64,000 nucleotides of DNA, from the NCBI GenBank assembly GCA_023392125.1, contig JAEVZS010000002.1, forward strand, positions 310,001-374,000, given 5' to 3'. Positions 51,454 to 60,899 of the stretch are shown piece after piece (within the stretch, counting starts at the first letter, position 1; the number at the start of each line of letters is the position of its first letter). The translations under genes were made by a program, and so were the position numbers. Under the pieces are notes generated by a model. That model ran no database searches and was not told where the DNA came from. It worked only from the letters and a program-made list of their open reading frames with translations. The stretch comes from Bacteroidota bacterium (GTDB lineage Bacteria > Bacteroidota > Bacteroidia > Cytophagales > Cytophagaceae).

Positions 51454-54400
51454 CTACGGGAGTTTGGATTTGATATTTCGGGACAACAGAGAATAAATAG
51501 CCGGGATGACATATAAGGTCAATACCAGCGAAAATAGCAGACCGCCTATAATGGCGATGCCCATTGGCATACGGCTTTTGGAGGCAGCTCCAAGCGCAAT
51601 CGCAATGGGAAGCGCGCCCAGTATGGTAGCCATGCTGGTCATCAGAATAGGACGCAGACGCTGGGTTGCGGCTTCGACAACTGCTTCTTTTACTTTCAGT
51701 CCGGCTGATTTACGCTGATTGGCAAATTCGACGATCAGGATACCATTTTTAGTGACTATCCCGATAAGTACGATAATTCCGATCTGACTAAAAATATTCA
51801 AGGTCTGATCTGTAAAATACAGCGAAAGCAACGCTCCTGCTATGGCAAGTGGCACTGTAAGCATGATGACTACCGGATCAATAAAGCTTTCAAACTGGGC
51901 TGCCAGTATCAGGTATACCAGAAGAAGTGCAAGAATAAGGGCAAACAGCAAGCTGCCGGAGCTTTCTTCAAATTCTTTGGCAGTTCCGCTCAGCGTAGTT
52001 GAAAATGATTCGTCCAGCACCTCAGCGGCAATTTCATCCATTGCATTGATGCTCTGTCCCAATGAATACCCCTGAGCCGGAGAAGCAGATACAGTGGCTG
52101 ATACATATCGGTTGTATCGGTGAAGAACGGGAGGACTACTTTTGGTGGAAAGCTTTATCAGATTATCCAGCTGTATGAGCTCACCCCTGCTGTTGCGAAC
52201 ATATACGGTGCCCAGATCCAGAGGCTCGCTTCGGCTTTCCCGCATAGCCTGCCCGATGATCTGATATTGCTTGCCGTTCATGATAAAATAACCAAACCGC
52301 TGACCACTGAAAAACAGCTGAAGGCTTTGCGCTATATCATGAATAGTTACTCCGAGTGCTCTTGCCCTGTCCCGGTCGATTTCGACATTAATTTCAGGTT
52401 TGTTAAACTTAAGATTGAGATCGACTACTTCGAAGGCCGGATGGTTTTGCGCTTTCTGTATAAACTCCGGAATAACCTTTTCAAGTTTTTCAATATTAGG
52501 TGCCAGAATAATATATTCAACAGGGAGGCCGGATGAACGGCTGCTGCCTATGGTTTGCTCCTGCGAAACGTATGATTTGGCAAAATTATATTTGCTTACG
52601 ATAGGCTGTAGCTGTGCCGCAATATCCTGCTGGCTGCGGGACCGAAACTCAGGCTGCTTTAATGTGATGCGGACAAATCCTGTATTGACACCTGAAGAAG
52701 CGCCGAAGCCCGGAGCGGTTACGGACATGATTGATTCTTTTTCATTGAGTGTATCTACCAGCTCGATCATCTCTGAAATATATTTTTCCATTATTTCGAA
52801 TGAAGTGCCTTCCGGTGCCGTAGATGTGATCCGTAAGCGGCTTTTGTCTTCAAGCGGAGCCAGCTCTGCAGGAAGCTGTTGTCCTATCAGTACGATAAGT
52901 CCCAGTGAAAGAAACATAGCCAATACAGCAACCCATCTGTGTCTCATAATTGCTTTCAGGGACCTGTTGTAGCTGGTGGTCATTCTATGAAAAAAAATCT
53001 CAGTTATTCTGAATAAGCGGCTTTCATTTTCTTTCTTTTTGAGAAACCGGGCACTCATCATTGGTGTCAGGGTCAATGAAACAAAAGCAGAAATAATAAC
53101 AGAACCGGCCACAACGACACCAAATTCGCGAAACAGTCTGCCGGTGGTGCCTTCCAGGAATATTATGGGAAGAAAGACAGCAGCCAGTGTAACAGTGGTC
53201 GAGATAATAGCAAAAAATATTTCTCTTGAACCGTCATGCCCGGCTTTGAAAGGATGTACTCCCTTTTCAATCTTAGAATAGATATTCTCCAATACTACAA
53301 TAGCATCATCGACAACCAGACCGGTAGCCAGTACGATACCCAGCAAAGTCAGAATGTTGATCGAATATCCGAAAGCATACATGATAAAGAAGGATGCAAT
53401 CAGGGATATCGGAATTGCGATAACCGGAATCAGTGTTGTCCGCCAGTCCCGGAGGAATAGAAAAATAACCAGCACAACCAGACCAAAAGCGATGAAGACT
53501 GTTTCTTCAACTTCCAGAATTGCCTTACGTATGCTGGTAGTTGTATCCAGTGCTATGCCCAGGGAAATATCGTCGGGAAGATCTTTCTTTATCTGTTCCA
53601 GACGTCTGTAAAATTCATCGGCAATCTCAATATGATTGGAACCCGCCTGGGGAGTAATAGCTACTCCTATCATGGGCAATCCGCCGTTGCCTTTCAGGAT
53701 AGTCCGTTCATTTTCTGCAAGCAGCTCGGCTTTTCCTATATCGCTAAAGCGTACAACGGCGCCGGCTTCTTCCTTTATTATAAGGTTATTAAACTCCTGA
53801 GGAGATGACAACCGCCCCATAGTACGTACGGTAAGCTCTGTACGAAGCCCTTCTACCCTTCCGGTTGGAAGCTCCACGTTTTCCTTGTTTACTGCATTAT
53901 ATACATCCTGGGGTGTCAATTTATAGGCGGCCAGTCTGGCAGGATCAATAAGCAGACGTATTGCGTATTTTTTTTCTCCCCAGATCCTGATTTCACTTAC
54001 CCCCGGAATTGTCTGGAGGCGTTCCTTGAAGAGATTATTTCCTATTTCGGTCAATTCAAGCAGATTTCTTCTGGGACTTTGAAGCGTTACAGAAAGAATA
54101 TTGCTGCCATCTGCATCGGACTTTACAACCACCGGCGGATCTGCGTCAAGAGGCAGATTGCGTATTGCTCTGGATACTCTGTCCCGTACGTCGTTGGCAG
54201 CATTATCCATATCCATTTCGAGATTGAACTCTACTTTTATCGTGCTGCGTCCGTCGCTGCTAACCGAGGTTAGTGACTTTATACCGGCAATACCATTGAT
54301 GGACTCCTCCAGGGGTTCGGTAATCTGCGATTCGATGATATCAGCATTGGCTCCCGGATAGTTGGTTGTAACTGTTACAATCGGCGGATCTACGCTGGGA

Positions 54401-54513
54401 AACTCTCTTACACCAAGATAATTAAATCCGATAAGTCCGAATATGACCAGTATAATTGATAAAACGGTAGCAAGAACCGGCCGGTTTATACTAATTCTTG
54501 AAAGACTACTCAT
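51454..54513 (-). CDS. RND efflux transporter (HAE-1/AcrB-MdtBC type)
   Basis: 1019 aa with twelve membrane helices and two large periplasmic loops. The proton-relay Asp pair is present in helix 4 as GLVVDDAIVVLENIY (about residues 403-417). The N-terminus ISINRPVLATVLSIILVIFG and the porter-domain motif REFPSVDPPIVTVTTNYPGA are typical of the hydrophobe/amphiphile exporter group (drugs, dyes, detergents, bile salts), not of metal pumps. 2 bp separate it from the adaptor gene. No local repressor gene is seen. Confidence 0.94.
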   Translation of the reverse strand: MSSLSRISINRPVLATVLSIILVIFGLIGFNYLGVREFPSVDPPIVTVTTNYPGANADIIESQITEPLEESINGIAGIKSLTSVSSDGRSTIKVEFNLEMDMDNAANDVRDRVSRAIRNLPLDADPPVVVKSDADGSNILSVTLQSPRRNLLELTEIGNNLFKERLQTIPGVSEIRIWGEKKYAIRLLIDPARLAAYKLTPQDVYNAVNKENVELPTGRVEGLRTELTVRTMGRLSSPQEFNNLIIKEEAGAVVRFSDIGKAELLAENERTILKGNGGLPMIGVAITPQAGSNHIEIADEFYRRLEQIKKDLPDDISLGIALDTTTSIRKAILEVEETVFIAFGLVVLVIFLFLRDWRTTLIPVIAIPISLIASFFIMYAFGYSINILTLLGIVLATGLVVDDAIVVLENIYSKIEKGVHPFKAGHDGSREIFFAIISTTVTLAAVFLPIIFLEGTTGRLFREFGVVVAGSVIISAFVSLTLTPMMSARFLKKKENESRLFRITEIFFHRMTTSYNRSLKAIMRHRWVAVLAMFLSLGLIVLIGQQLPAELAPLEDKSRLRITSTAPEGTSFEIMEKYISEMIELVDTLNEKESIMSVTAPGFGASSGVNTGFVRITLKQPEFRSRSQQDIAAQLQPIVSKYNFAKSYVSQEQTIGSSRSSGLPVEYIILAPNIEKLEKVIPEFIQKAQNHPAFEVVDLNLKFNKPEINVEIDRDRARALGVTIHDIAQSLQLFFSGQRFGYFIMNGKQYQIIGQAMRESRSEPLDLGTVYVRNSRGELIQLDNLIKLSTKSSPPVLHRYNRYVSATVSASPAQGYSLGQSINAMDEIAAEVLDESFSTTLSGTAKEFEESSGSLLFALILALLLVYLILAAQFESFIDPVVIMLTVPLAIAGALLSLYFTDQTLNIFSQIGIIVLIGIVTKNGILIVEFANQRKSAGLKVKEAVVEAATQRLRPILMTSMATILGALPIAIALGAASKSRMPMGIAIIGGLLFSLVLTLYVIPAIYSLLSRNIKSKLP

Positions 54514-54515
54514 AA

Positions 54516-55619
54516 TTAGTTGGTGAGGGAAGTAACTTTTAGCGATTGCTTGTCTACAATCTGGTCTATGCGGATATCCATGCTGTCTTTCAGCTGAAGC
54601 AGGCCGGTGATAACCAGCGTATCCTGAAATGAAATACCGTCCAGCAGCTGGGTTTCTGAATCAGTACGTATTCCTGTTGACACCCGGCGTCCGATAGCTT
54701 TGCCTTCCCGGTATACAAAAACTTTCTGACCACCCAGTTCGGGCACTATAGCATCTGACGGAACAACAATTGCTCTGTTGACGGATTCAAGAATAAATTC
54801 AACCTTGACAAATGCCCCGGGCTTCAGCATGTGGTTTTTATTAGCTGCTCTGGCACGCACAATGAGACTTCTGGTCGTGAGATCAATGGAGCTGGATAAG
54901 GCATATACTGTTCCCTGATAGGGTGTTTCATTGCCAATTGTCCGGAAGTATATCTTAGAACCTTTCCGGATGCGATGGCTGTATTTTTCCGGAATCATAA
55001 ATTCAATTTTAACAGGGTCAATTTCCTGCATATCGGCAATCGGGTCATTGGGTGAAACAAAGCCACCCTGACTTATCTTTCTCAAACCGATCACTCCGTC
55101 AAAAGGGGCTCTTATTTCTGTTTTGGCAAGCTGCGCCTCAAGCAGTTCAAGTTCTGCTTCCAGACTTCTGACCAGACTTATAGCCCTGTCGTATTCTTCC
55201 TGGCTGATTCCTTCTATTTTCAATATGCTTTTCTTTCTGTTTTCATCCTGCTCTGCCAGTTGCTTTTGGACAAGTATCTTGGCTTTCTGGGCCTTGAGAT
55301 CCTGATCATTTATTTTAACGAGCAGCTGGCCTTTCTTAACCGGGCTGTCTTCCTGAAAATATATTCCGGTTATTCTTCCCGAAATTTCACTTCGGAGCTC
55401 TACATGCTCATTGGGAATAATGGATCCTGTGGAGATGATTTTGTTATCAATTCTTTCCGGAAGAACAATCAGGCCATTAACAGCCATCGTGTTTTTGATT
55501 TTGGCAGTTTCGGTCTTTCGGATATCAGCCCGGCTGAACCAGCCCGGGGTGTTTATTAACAGATAAAGTATAATGGCAATCCCGGCAATAGCGCTAAACA
55601 GGACTAATTTTTTATTCAT
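54516..55619 (-). CDS. Membrane fusion protein (RND periplasmic adaptor)
   Basis: 367 aa HlyD/AcrA-type adaptor. It has an N-terminal membrane anchor (about 4-24), lipoyl/barrel-sandwich halves (GRITGIYFQEDSPVKKGQLL and TEIRAPFDGVIGLRKISQGG), an intervening coiled-coil hairpin (about 115-165) and a C-terminal beta-barrel/membrane-proximal domain. Bridges the RND pump and TolC. It is the first gene of the operon, with a probable promoter at 55751-55779. Confidence 0.92.
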   Translation of the reverse strand: MNKKLVLFSAIAGIAIILYLLINTPGWFSRADIRKTETAKIKNTMAVNGLIVLPERIDNKIISTGSIIPNEHVELRSEISGRITGIYFQEDSPVKKGQLLVKINDQDLKAQKAKILVQKQLAEQDENRKKSILKIEGISQEEYDRAISLVRSLEAELELLEAQLAKTEIRAPFDGVIGLRKISQGGFVSPNDPIADMQEIDPVKIEFMIPEKYSHRIRKGSKIYFRTIGNETPYQGTVYALSSSIDLTTRSLIVRARAANKNHMLKPGAFVKVEFILESVNRAIVVPSDAIVPELGGQKVFVYREGKAIGRRVSTGIRTDSETQLLDGISFQDTLVITGLLQLKDSMDIRIDQIVDKQSLKVTSLTN

Positions 55620-55750
55620 TACAGTATTTCGTTTAACTTAATATCTTAATCGTTGAGGGGGGATGTATACTGATTCTTCCGATGTATAGCAAAAAAAGCT
55701 TTATTAATTCCCCGGTCACAAAATTAATCCATTATCTCGACTTTTATGGA

Positions 55751-55779
55751 CTAAATTAACGCGGCTTATTTTATGCAAA
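55751..55779 (-). promoter_or_regulatory. Probable promoter of the efflux operon
   Basis: Minus strand: TTTG (55779-55776), a 17-bp spacer, TAATTTAG (55758-55751; one mismatch to TAnnTTTG), about 130 bp before the MFP start. Confidence 0.4.
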
Positions 55780-55868
55780 AACAATACCTGAACTTTGCAT
55801 TGTGGAAAAAACAATATACAATTCCTCTCATTTTTCCCGAAAAAATCAAAAGCGATTAACAAAACAGG

Positions 55869-55901
55869 TATTTAACAGCTATTTAACAGCTATTTACTGA
55901 A
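55869..55901. repeat. Three tandem 11-bp repeats between efflux operon and mscS
   Basis: TATTTAACAGC occurs twice head to tail (55869-55879, 55880-55890), followed by a partial third copy, TATTTACTGAA. One copy per helical turn places the same face three times, as in some operators. The rest of the 377-bp divergent gap is AT-rich with no gene. Confidence 0.6.
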
Positions 55902-55995
55902 CGATTTTTGAATAAGATTGATTTTAGATTGATATCTCTCAAAAAAAATCCTATTATACCGGATTAGCCGTTGTTTTACCATGTAAAAATTATTT

Positions 55996-57090
55996 ATGAT
56001 GAGTTTTCAGGAGATACTTGATTTTATCAAATCTTTTAAAGAATTAGCCAGTAGCTTTATGTTCCTTTTTGTAGCAGCGCTGGCCGGTTTGTTGCTTGCC
56101 ATGTTTCTTTTTGAGGGATTAAAAGTTATTCTTAAGCGGTCCCTCAAAAGCTCCTCCTCGCTGGCAAATCAAAAGCTTCGGACAATCTTTTATACATTTT
56201 TTACGGTGTTGATGCTTAATCTGGTTTTGCCGGCAGTTTGTCCGGAAGGCATCACTGCGGTTTACCTTACCAAATTTTTTCATATTCTTTTTATCGTAAC
56301 GTTTTCTTTTCTGGCGGCCAAAGCTTTACAATTTGCGAGAGAGCTGCTGTTTCAGCGGTATGATATCTCTGCTGAAAATAACTTAAGCGGCCGGAAGATC
56401 AGAACACAGATTGATTTTATATATAAGCTTTTGCTGGTAATCATTGGTTTTATGGCTATTTCAGTCATTCTGATGAGCTTCAAATCGGTCCGGGAATTGG
56501 GAACCAGCTTGCTGGCATCGGCGGGTATTGCCGGCATTATCGTGGGACTTGCAGCACAGAAGTCAATTGGAAATCTTCTTGCTGGTTTTCAGGTTGCTTT
56601 TACTCAGCCGATCCGGATCGATGATGTGGTTATTGTTGAAAACGAATGGGGGCGCATTCAGGAAATAACGTTAACATATGTTGTGGTTCGTATCTGGGAT
56701 CAGCGCAATCTGATTGTTCCTATCTCCTATTTTCTGGATAATCCTTTTCAGAACTGGACACGGGATTCTGCAGAAATTCTGGGAACGGTCTTTCTTTATG
56801 TGGATTACTCGCTGCCGGTAGATGCTGTTCGTGCCGAAGTAACCAGGCTGCTTGGGACAATTGCCTTGTGGGACGGAAGAGTTAATGTGGTTCAGGTCAC
56901 TGACGCTACCGAAAAATCCATGCAGATACGAATATTAGTGAGTGCCAGAAACTCCGGAGATGCATTTGCGCTCAGAACAATCCTTCGTGAGAAAGTGATC
57001 GCCTTTATTCAGCAGAACTATCCCGAATCACTACCCAAGTTCAGAGCGGAAACCCCGGAACGTTTTCAGGAAAAAGTGAACGGAAGGTAA
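55996..57090 (+). CDS. MscS-family mechanosensitive ion channel
   Basis: 364 aa with about four N-terminal membrane helices, then the MscS pore helix and beta domain. The pore-lining Gly/Ala-rich stretch is SAGIAGIIVGLAAQKSIGNL (about 175-194), followed by FTQPIRIDDVVIVENEWGRI and VPISYFLDNPFQNWT, both family hallmarks. Larger than E. coli MscS (286 aa) through extra N-terminal helices. Releases solutes on hypo-osmotic shock. Divergent from the efflux operon. Confidence 0.92.
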   Translation: MMSFQEILDFIKSFKELASSFMFLFVAALAGLLLAMFLFEGLKVILKRSLKSSSSLANQKLRTIFYTFFTVLMLNLVLPAVCPEGITAVYLTKFFHILFIVTFSFLAAKALQFARELLFQRYDISAENNLSGRKIRTQIDFIYKLLLVIIGFMAISVILMSFKSVRELGTSLLASAGIAGIIVGLAAQKSIGNLLAGFQVAFTQPIRIDDVVIVENEWGRIQEITLTYVVVRIWDQRNLIVPISYFLDNPFQNWTRDSAEILGTVFLYVDYSLPVDAVRAEVTRLLGTIALWDGRVNVVQVTDATEKSMQIRILVSARNSGDAFALRTILREKVIAFIQQNYPESLPKFRAETPERFQEKVNGR

Positions 57091-57112
57091 ATTAGTCAGA
57101 TAATTGAAATAA

Positions 57113-57144
57113 AACCTCATAAAGATATGGATCATTATGAGGTT
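57113..57144 (-). terminator. Terminator of the GH5 gene
   Basis: A 10-bp stem AACCTCATAA / TTATGAGGTT with a T-rich tail on the minus strand, 25 bp after the GH5 stop. Confidence 0.8.
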
Positions 57145-57169
57145 GGGGAAATTCGAAAATAACAGAATA

Positions 57170-58177
57170 TTATTTATCAGTAACCAGAGAATTGAAGATG
57201 GGACCGTTTTTTTGAATCAGCTCTTCCCTCACGATTTTTCCGGATGGAGTAAGATGATGTTCCTTCCATTTGCCGCCCCAGCTTGCTCCGATGGTGATAG
57301 CGGAGGCTGTTTCTTCTTTGGAAGATACAGACCAGTTGCACCAGCTGATTTTATGCTTGTCCAGAAAATCCCACCAGGCTCTGCTGGCTTCAACGTCCAG
57401 TTTTCCATCTCCGGTATATTCGCATGTGCCGTATTCGGTAACAAAAATGGCCGCTCCCTGATCAATTGCCTCTTGGGCGATATCCCGTAATTCCTGGCCG
57501 TGAGATGCTGCATAATAATGAAGTGTATAGGCAACATTGGGATCATTGATCGGATTGAGAGCAGCTTCATGCACAAACTGAGACCAGTTTCGGGTTCCGA
57601 CGATAATGATATTGTCCGGATCGTGTTCTCTTATTGCAGCTATTACTTCTTCGGCATATGGCTTAATATTGTCAGACCAGGAAGCATCAGCAAGAGGTTC
57701 ATTATATATTTCATACAAAACATTGGGTAAATGACCGAAACGTTTAGCCATTTCTGAAAAAAAACGTTTGGCAGCCCATGGATTGGTATGGGCATTATGA
57801 CTGTGATAATCAATGATCACGTAGATGCCCAGGCTTTGTGCTGCTTTTACGATTCTTACCACTTTTTCTTTTTCTTCAGCATCATTTTGAAGGTAGCCGC
57901 CACTTTCTTCTACTCCCATGGCAGCGCGTACTACGGTGCATTTCCAGTCGTCTCTGAGCCATTTTACCACTTTGGGGTTATAAAACTGCCCCATCCACTG
58001 GCTCCAGAAAAAAGACATTCCCCGCAACTGGACAGTGTCTCCGCCTGATCCGATAACATGGGTGCCTTTGACGGAAAGCTGTCCGTATTTTTCAATGATT
58101 GTGCTCTGTCCTGAGGCTGATCGGAAAAAAAAGCTGAAAACAAGAAGTATGACTGAAAAGCCGATTGTTTTGCTCAT
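57170..58177 (-). CDS. Secreted GH5 endoglucanase-like glycoside hydrolase
   Basis: 335 aa. A signal peptide (1-23) leads into a single GH5 TIM barrel, subfamily 2-like. The acid/base Glu is E160 in YEIYNEPL, and the nucleophile is E248 in FVTEYGTC; HYYAASHG and WCNWSVSSKEE also match cellulase blocks. Expected to hydrolyse internal beta-1,4-glucan bonds. It has no carbohydrate-binding module and no T9SS sorting domain, so it is periplasmic or released by another route. It is a solitary gene, not in a SusCD polysaccharide-utilisation locus. Confidence 0.92.
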   Translation of the reverse strand: MSKTIGFSVILLVFSFFFRSASGQSTIIEKYGQLSVKGTHVIGSGGDTVQLRGMSFFWSQWMGQFYNPKVVKWLRDDWKCTVVRAAMGVEESGGYLQNDAEEKEKVVRIVKAAQSLGIYVIIDYHSHNAHTNPWAAKRFFSEMAKRFGHLPNVLYEIYNEPLADASWSDNIKPYAEEVIAAIREHDPDNIIIVGTRNWSQFVHEAALNPINDPNVAYTLHYYAASHGQELRDIAQEAIDQGAAIFVTEYGTCEYTGDGKLDVEASRAWWDFLDKHKISWCNWSVSSKEETASAITIGASWGGKWKEHHLTPSGKIVREELIQKNGPIFNSLVTDK

Positions 58178-58413
58178 AAGATGTTCGTTAAAGTTAGTAT
58201 GGGTTTTCGGGTTAATGACCGAATTTAATGAAAATAGTCGCGAAGGCCAATTCTCTAATGCTAATATCCATTGTTTTTTGTCCGGAAAAATGTGTAAAAA
58301 AATCTAAAAAATTTAGTATTTGACTCAAAAAAGAAACTTTATTTTCTTATTCTTGTATCTGGGCGTAATTGCCTTCTCATGTTTTTAAACCAATAAAATT
58401 ATTTACCTAGAAA

Positions 58414-58971
58414 ATGGCAACTTGGTACGAATGCAAATTTAAATACAATCGTGAAGATCAGAATGGCGGTTTTACAACCATAACCGAAGTGTACCTGATT
58501 GATGCTGTAAGTTTTACAGATGCTGAAACAAGAGTGTATCAGGAAATAGGATCCAATTATCAGGAGTTTATTCTGGTTTCGGTAAAAAAATACCGTTTAC
58601 ACGAGCTGGTCTATAAGGAAGATGCTTTCAAGTGGTATAAATGCAAAGTTGGTATTACCACTCTGGACGAAAAATCCGGCAAGGAAAGAAAATCAAAACA
58701 AACTATACTGGTCTCAGGAAATAGTGTCAAAGATGCGTATGATGCAGTAGAAGAGCTCTTTGCTGATTCCGTATCAGATTATGAAATACTGGATATTGTT
58801 ACGACAAGTATTGTGGAAGTAATGCCTTATTTTGAAGACCAGGAGGTTGTCAATGAGGAAGAAATAGCAAATAATGTTCAGGAAGAAGAGATAAGTGAAG
58901 ACATGGTGGCCAGTGATGAAGAAGCTTCACAGGAGCTGGTCGATAATCTGGAAGAAGAAGATTCTTTATAA
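58414..58971 (+). CDS. DUF4494 domain protein
   Basis: 185 aa. DUF4494 covers about residues 3-145 (MATWYECKFKYNRED at the start, then SFTDAETRVYQEI and KWYKCKVGITTLDEKSGKER, two similar halves). The last 35 residues are highly acidic and probably disordered. The family is nearly restricted to Bacteroidota and has no established function. No signal peptide, so cytoplasmic. It is monocistronic with a terminator 24 bp after the stop. Confidence 0.9.
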   Translation: MATWYECKFKYNREDQNGGFTTITEVYLIDAVSFTDAETRVYQEIGSNYQEFILVSVKKYRLHELVYKEDAFKWYKCKVGITTLDEKSGKERKSKQTILVSGNSVKDAYDAVEELFADSVSDYEILDIVTTSIVEVMPYFEDQEVVNEEEIANNVQEEEISEDMVASDEEASQELVDNLEEEDSL

Positions 58972-58995
58972 AGGACATTACATAGGGCTGACCGG

Positions 58996-59027
58996 AAAAG
59001 GAGTAAGATTATAATTTTACTCCTTTT
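58996..59027 (+). terminator. Terminator of the DUF4494 gene
   Basis: An 11-bp stem AAAAGGAGTAA / TTACTCCTTTT, with the T-rich continuation CGTTTTT. Confidence 0.88.
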
Positions 59028-59075
59028 CGTTTTTAACAGGAGGAATTGTCCTGTAACAATCGCTAACTTGCAGAT

Positions 59076-60320
59076 ATGAAATTTGAGGATTACAAGATTG
59101 CAGAAGAGGTTAAGAGAAATCTGTCTGATATGGGATTCAGGCGTCCGACCGATATTCAGTATAAATCGATTCCTTCGATTCTGAAAGGGGAAGATATTCT
59201 TGCTATAGCGCAGACAGGCACAGGAAAAACAGCGGCCTTTGCTATTCCCGTCATATCAATGCTGCACCAGCGTAAACGTAGTTCCCGCTCAACCGGAGTA
59301 CGTTGTCTGGTCATGGTGCCGACGCATGAACTGGCTGTGCAGATTCATGAGGTATTTAATCGTCTCGCTGTTCATACCAGAGTAAAAACAGCCTGTATCT
59401 ACGGAGGTGTGGATCAGGATCCTCAAATCAGGAAGCTGAACGCAGGAGTTGATGTACTGGTAGCTACTCCCGGCAGAATGTTTGACCTCGTCAGTCAGAA
59501 GCATCTGAGCCTTGCGGATGTTGATATACTTATTCTTGATGAGGCGGATCATATGCTTGCACTTGGCTTTCTTAAGGATATCCGTCAGCTGGTCAATCGT
59601 CTGTCGTCTCAAAGGCAGACTTTGTTCTTCTCTGCAACAATCGATGAAAACATAAAGAAGCTCTCTTATTCTCTTGTTGCAAATCCGGTCCGGATTCAGA
59701 TTTCGCCCAAAAACAGTGTTTCGAAAAATGTAGAGCATGCAGTAGCTTTTATTGCAATGGATGATAAGCGCTTCTTTCTTGAACGCCTGATCAAAGATGA
59801 ACCGGACCGTAAGGTTATGGTTTTTGTCCGGACCAAAGTCCGGGCTGAACGAGTCAAATCGGCTATGGAGCGGGTGCAGATCGATACGGTGACAATTCAC
59901 GGTGATAAAGAACAGCAGTTAAGAGAACAGGCTCTTGATCAGTTTAAAAGAAATGAAGTGAAGGTGCTTATTGCCACGGATGTCAGTGCCAGAGGTATTG
60001 ATATACCGGGAGTTGATCTGGTTGTTAATTATGATATTCCGGAATCTGAAGAAAACTATGTCCATCGTGTCGGGCGAACAGGCCGGGGGGTAATGCGGGG
60101 AAAAGCCATTTCTTTCTGCAGCGAAGAGGAAAAAGAATTGCTCGTGAAAATTGAAGATTATATAGGTCGCACAATACGGGTACTCGAGATTGATCGTAAC
60201 AGCTATCAGGAAACCATTGACTTGTCGGAAGATATCGGCAGTGATCTGAAATCCATCATGAAAGAACTGGAAGATATTGAAAAGCAGAAAAGAAAAACTG
60301 CCAAGAAAAAGAAGCGATAA
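59076..60320 (+). CDS. DEAD-box RNA helicase (RhlE-like)
   Basis: 414 aa with all motifs in order: F-x-x-P-T-x-I-Q (Q motif, PTDIQYKSIP), AQTGTGKT, PTHELA, TPGR, DEAD, SAT, ATDVSARGIDIPGVD, HRVGRTGR. A short basic tail (KQKRKTAKKKKR) probably binds RNA. Helps ribosome assembly, mRNA turnover or cold adaptation by unwinding short duplexes. The short tail without an extra RNA-binding domain is closer to RhlE/DbpA-length enzymes than to DeaD. Confidence 0.94.
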   Translation: MKFEDYKIAEEVKRNLSDMGFRRPTDIQYKSIPSILKGEDILAIAQTGTGKTAAFAIPVISMLHQRKRSSRSTGVRCLVMVPTHELAVQIHEVFNRLAVHTRVKTACIYGGVDQDPQIRKLNAGVDVLVATPGRMFDLVSQKHLSLADVDILILDEADHMLALGFLKDIRQLVNRLSSQRQTLFFSATIDENIKKLSYSLVANPVRIQISPKNSVSKNVEHAVAFIAMDDKRFFLERLIKDEPDRKVMVFVRTKVRAERVKSAMERVQIDTVTIHGDKEQQLREQALDQFKRNEVKVLIATDVSARGIDIPGVDLVVNYDIPESEENYVHRVGRTGRGVMRGKAISFCSEEEKELLVKIEDYIGRTIRVLEIDRNSYQETIDLSEDIGSDLKSIMKELEDIEKQKRKTAKKKKR

Positions 60321-60349
60321 CCCCGGATGTATCAGCCGGGGAAGTATTG

Positions 60350-60742
60350 CTATGCTTCGTCCTCTTCATAAAATTCTCTCAAATCGTTAAAATACACCTC
60401 ATTCCAGCCTTCTACTATGTCATCGTAGGCTTCGTCAGGAATATTGCTGTGACGCAACTCCACAGAAGTGCCCTTTTTGTCCGGGTGTAATTTTATCGTC
60501 ACAATGGAGGGAGCTTCTTCTTCATCGCCAAAATACCATTGCTGCACAATCTTTTTGCCGGGCTCCAGTTCGAGGTTTTTACCGCATATGCTTCCATCCC
60601 ACATTGAAAATTCAGCTCCCGGACTTGCATCCATAGAGACTTCATCGCCAGTCCATAAGCGGATAGTGGCCTCATTCGTCAGGGCAAGATAAACTTCGTC
60701 CGGTTCAGCCGGAATGATAAAATATTTTTTGTAATCTTTCAT
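60350..60742 (-). CDS. START-like / SRPBCC (AHSA1-type) domain protein
   Basis: 130 aa single-domain protein of the SRPBCC fold, a beta-grasp around a long C-terminal helix. Typical stretches are IIPAEPDEVYLALTNEATIR and PGAEFSMWDGSICGKNLELE, ending WNEVYFNDLREFYEEDEA. AHSA1-like proteins bind hydrophobic ligands or Hsp90, but no ligand can be predicted here. Cytoplasmic. It converges with the helicase gene 29 bp away. Confidence 0.88.
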   Translation of the reverse strand: MKDYKKYFIIPAEPDEVYLALTNEATIRLWTGDEVSMDASPGAEFSMWDGSICGKNLELEPGKKIVQQWYFGDEEEAPSIVTIKLHPDKKGTSVELRHSNIPDEAYDDIVEGWNEVYFNDLREFYEEDEA

Positions 60743-60899
60743 GTATCAAATATAATCAGATAAAATTGGTAATTTTATGGTATCTTTTCTGCATTCATCC
60801 TGAAAAACGGAGTGGTGAAAAGAAAAACATCCGGTTTGGGAAAAAGTATAATGTATAATTTCCGTTAAGACTGAATATAACCTCAACTTATAATTGCAT

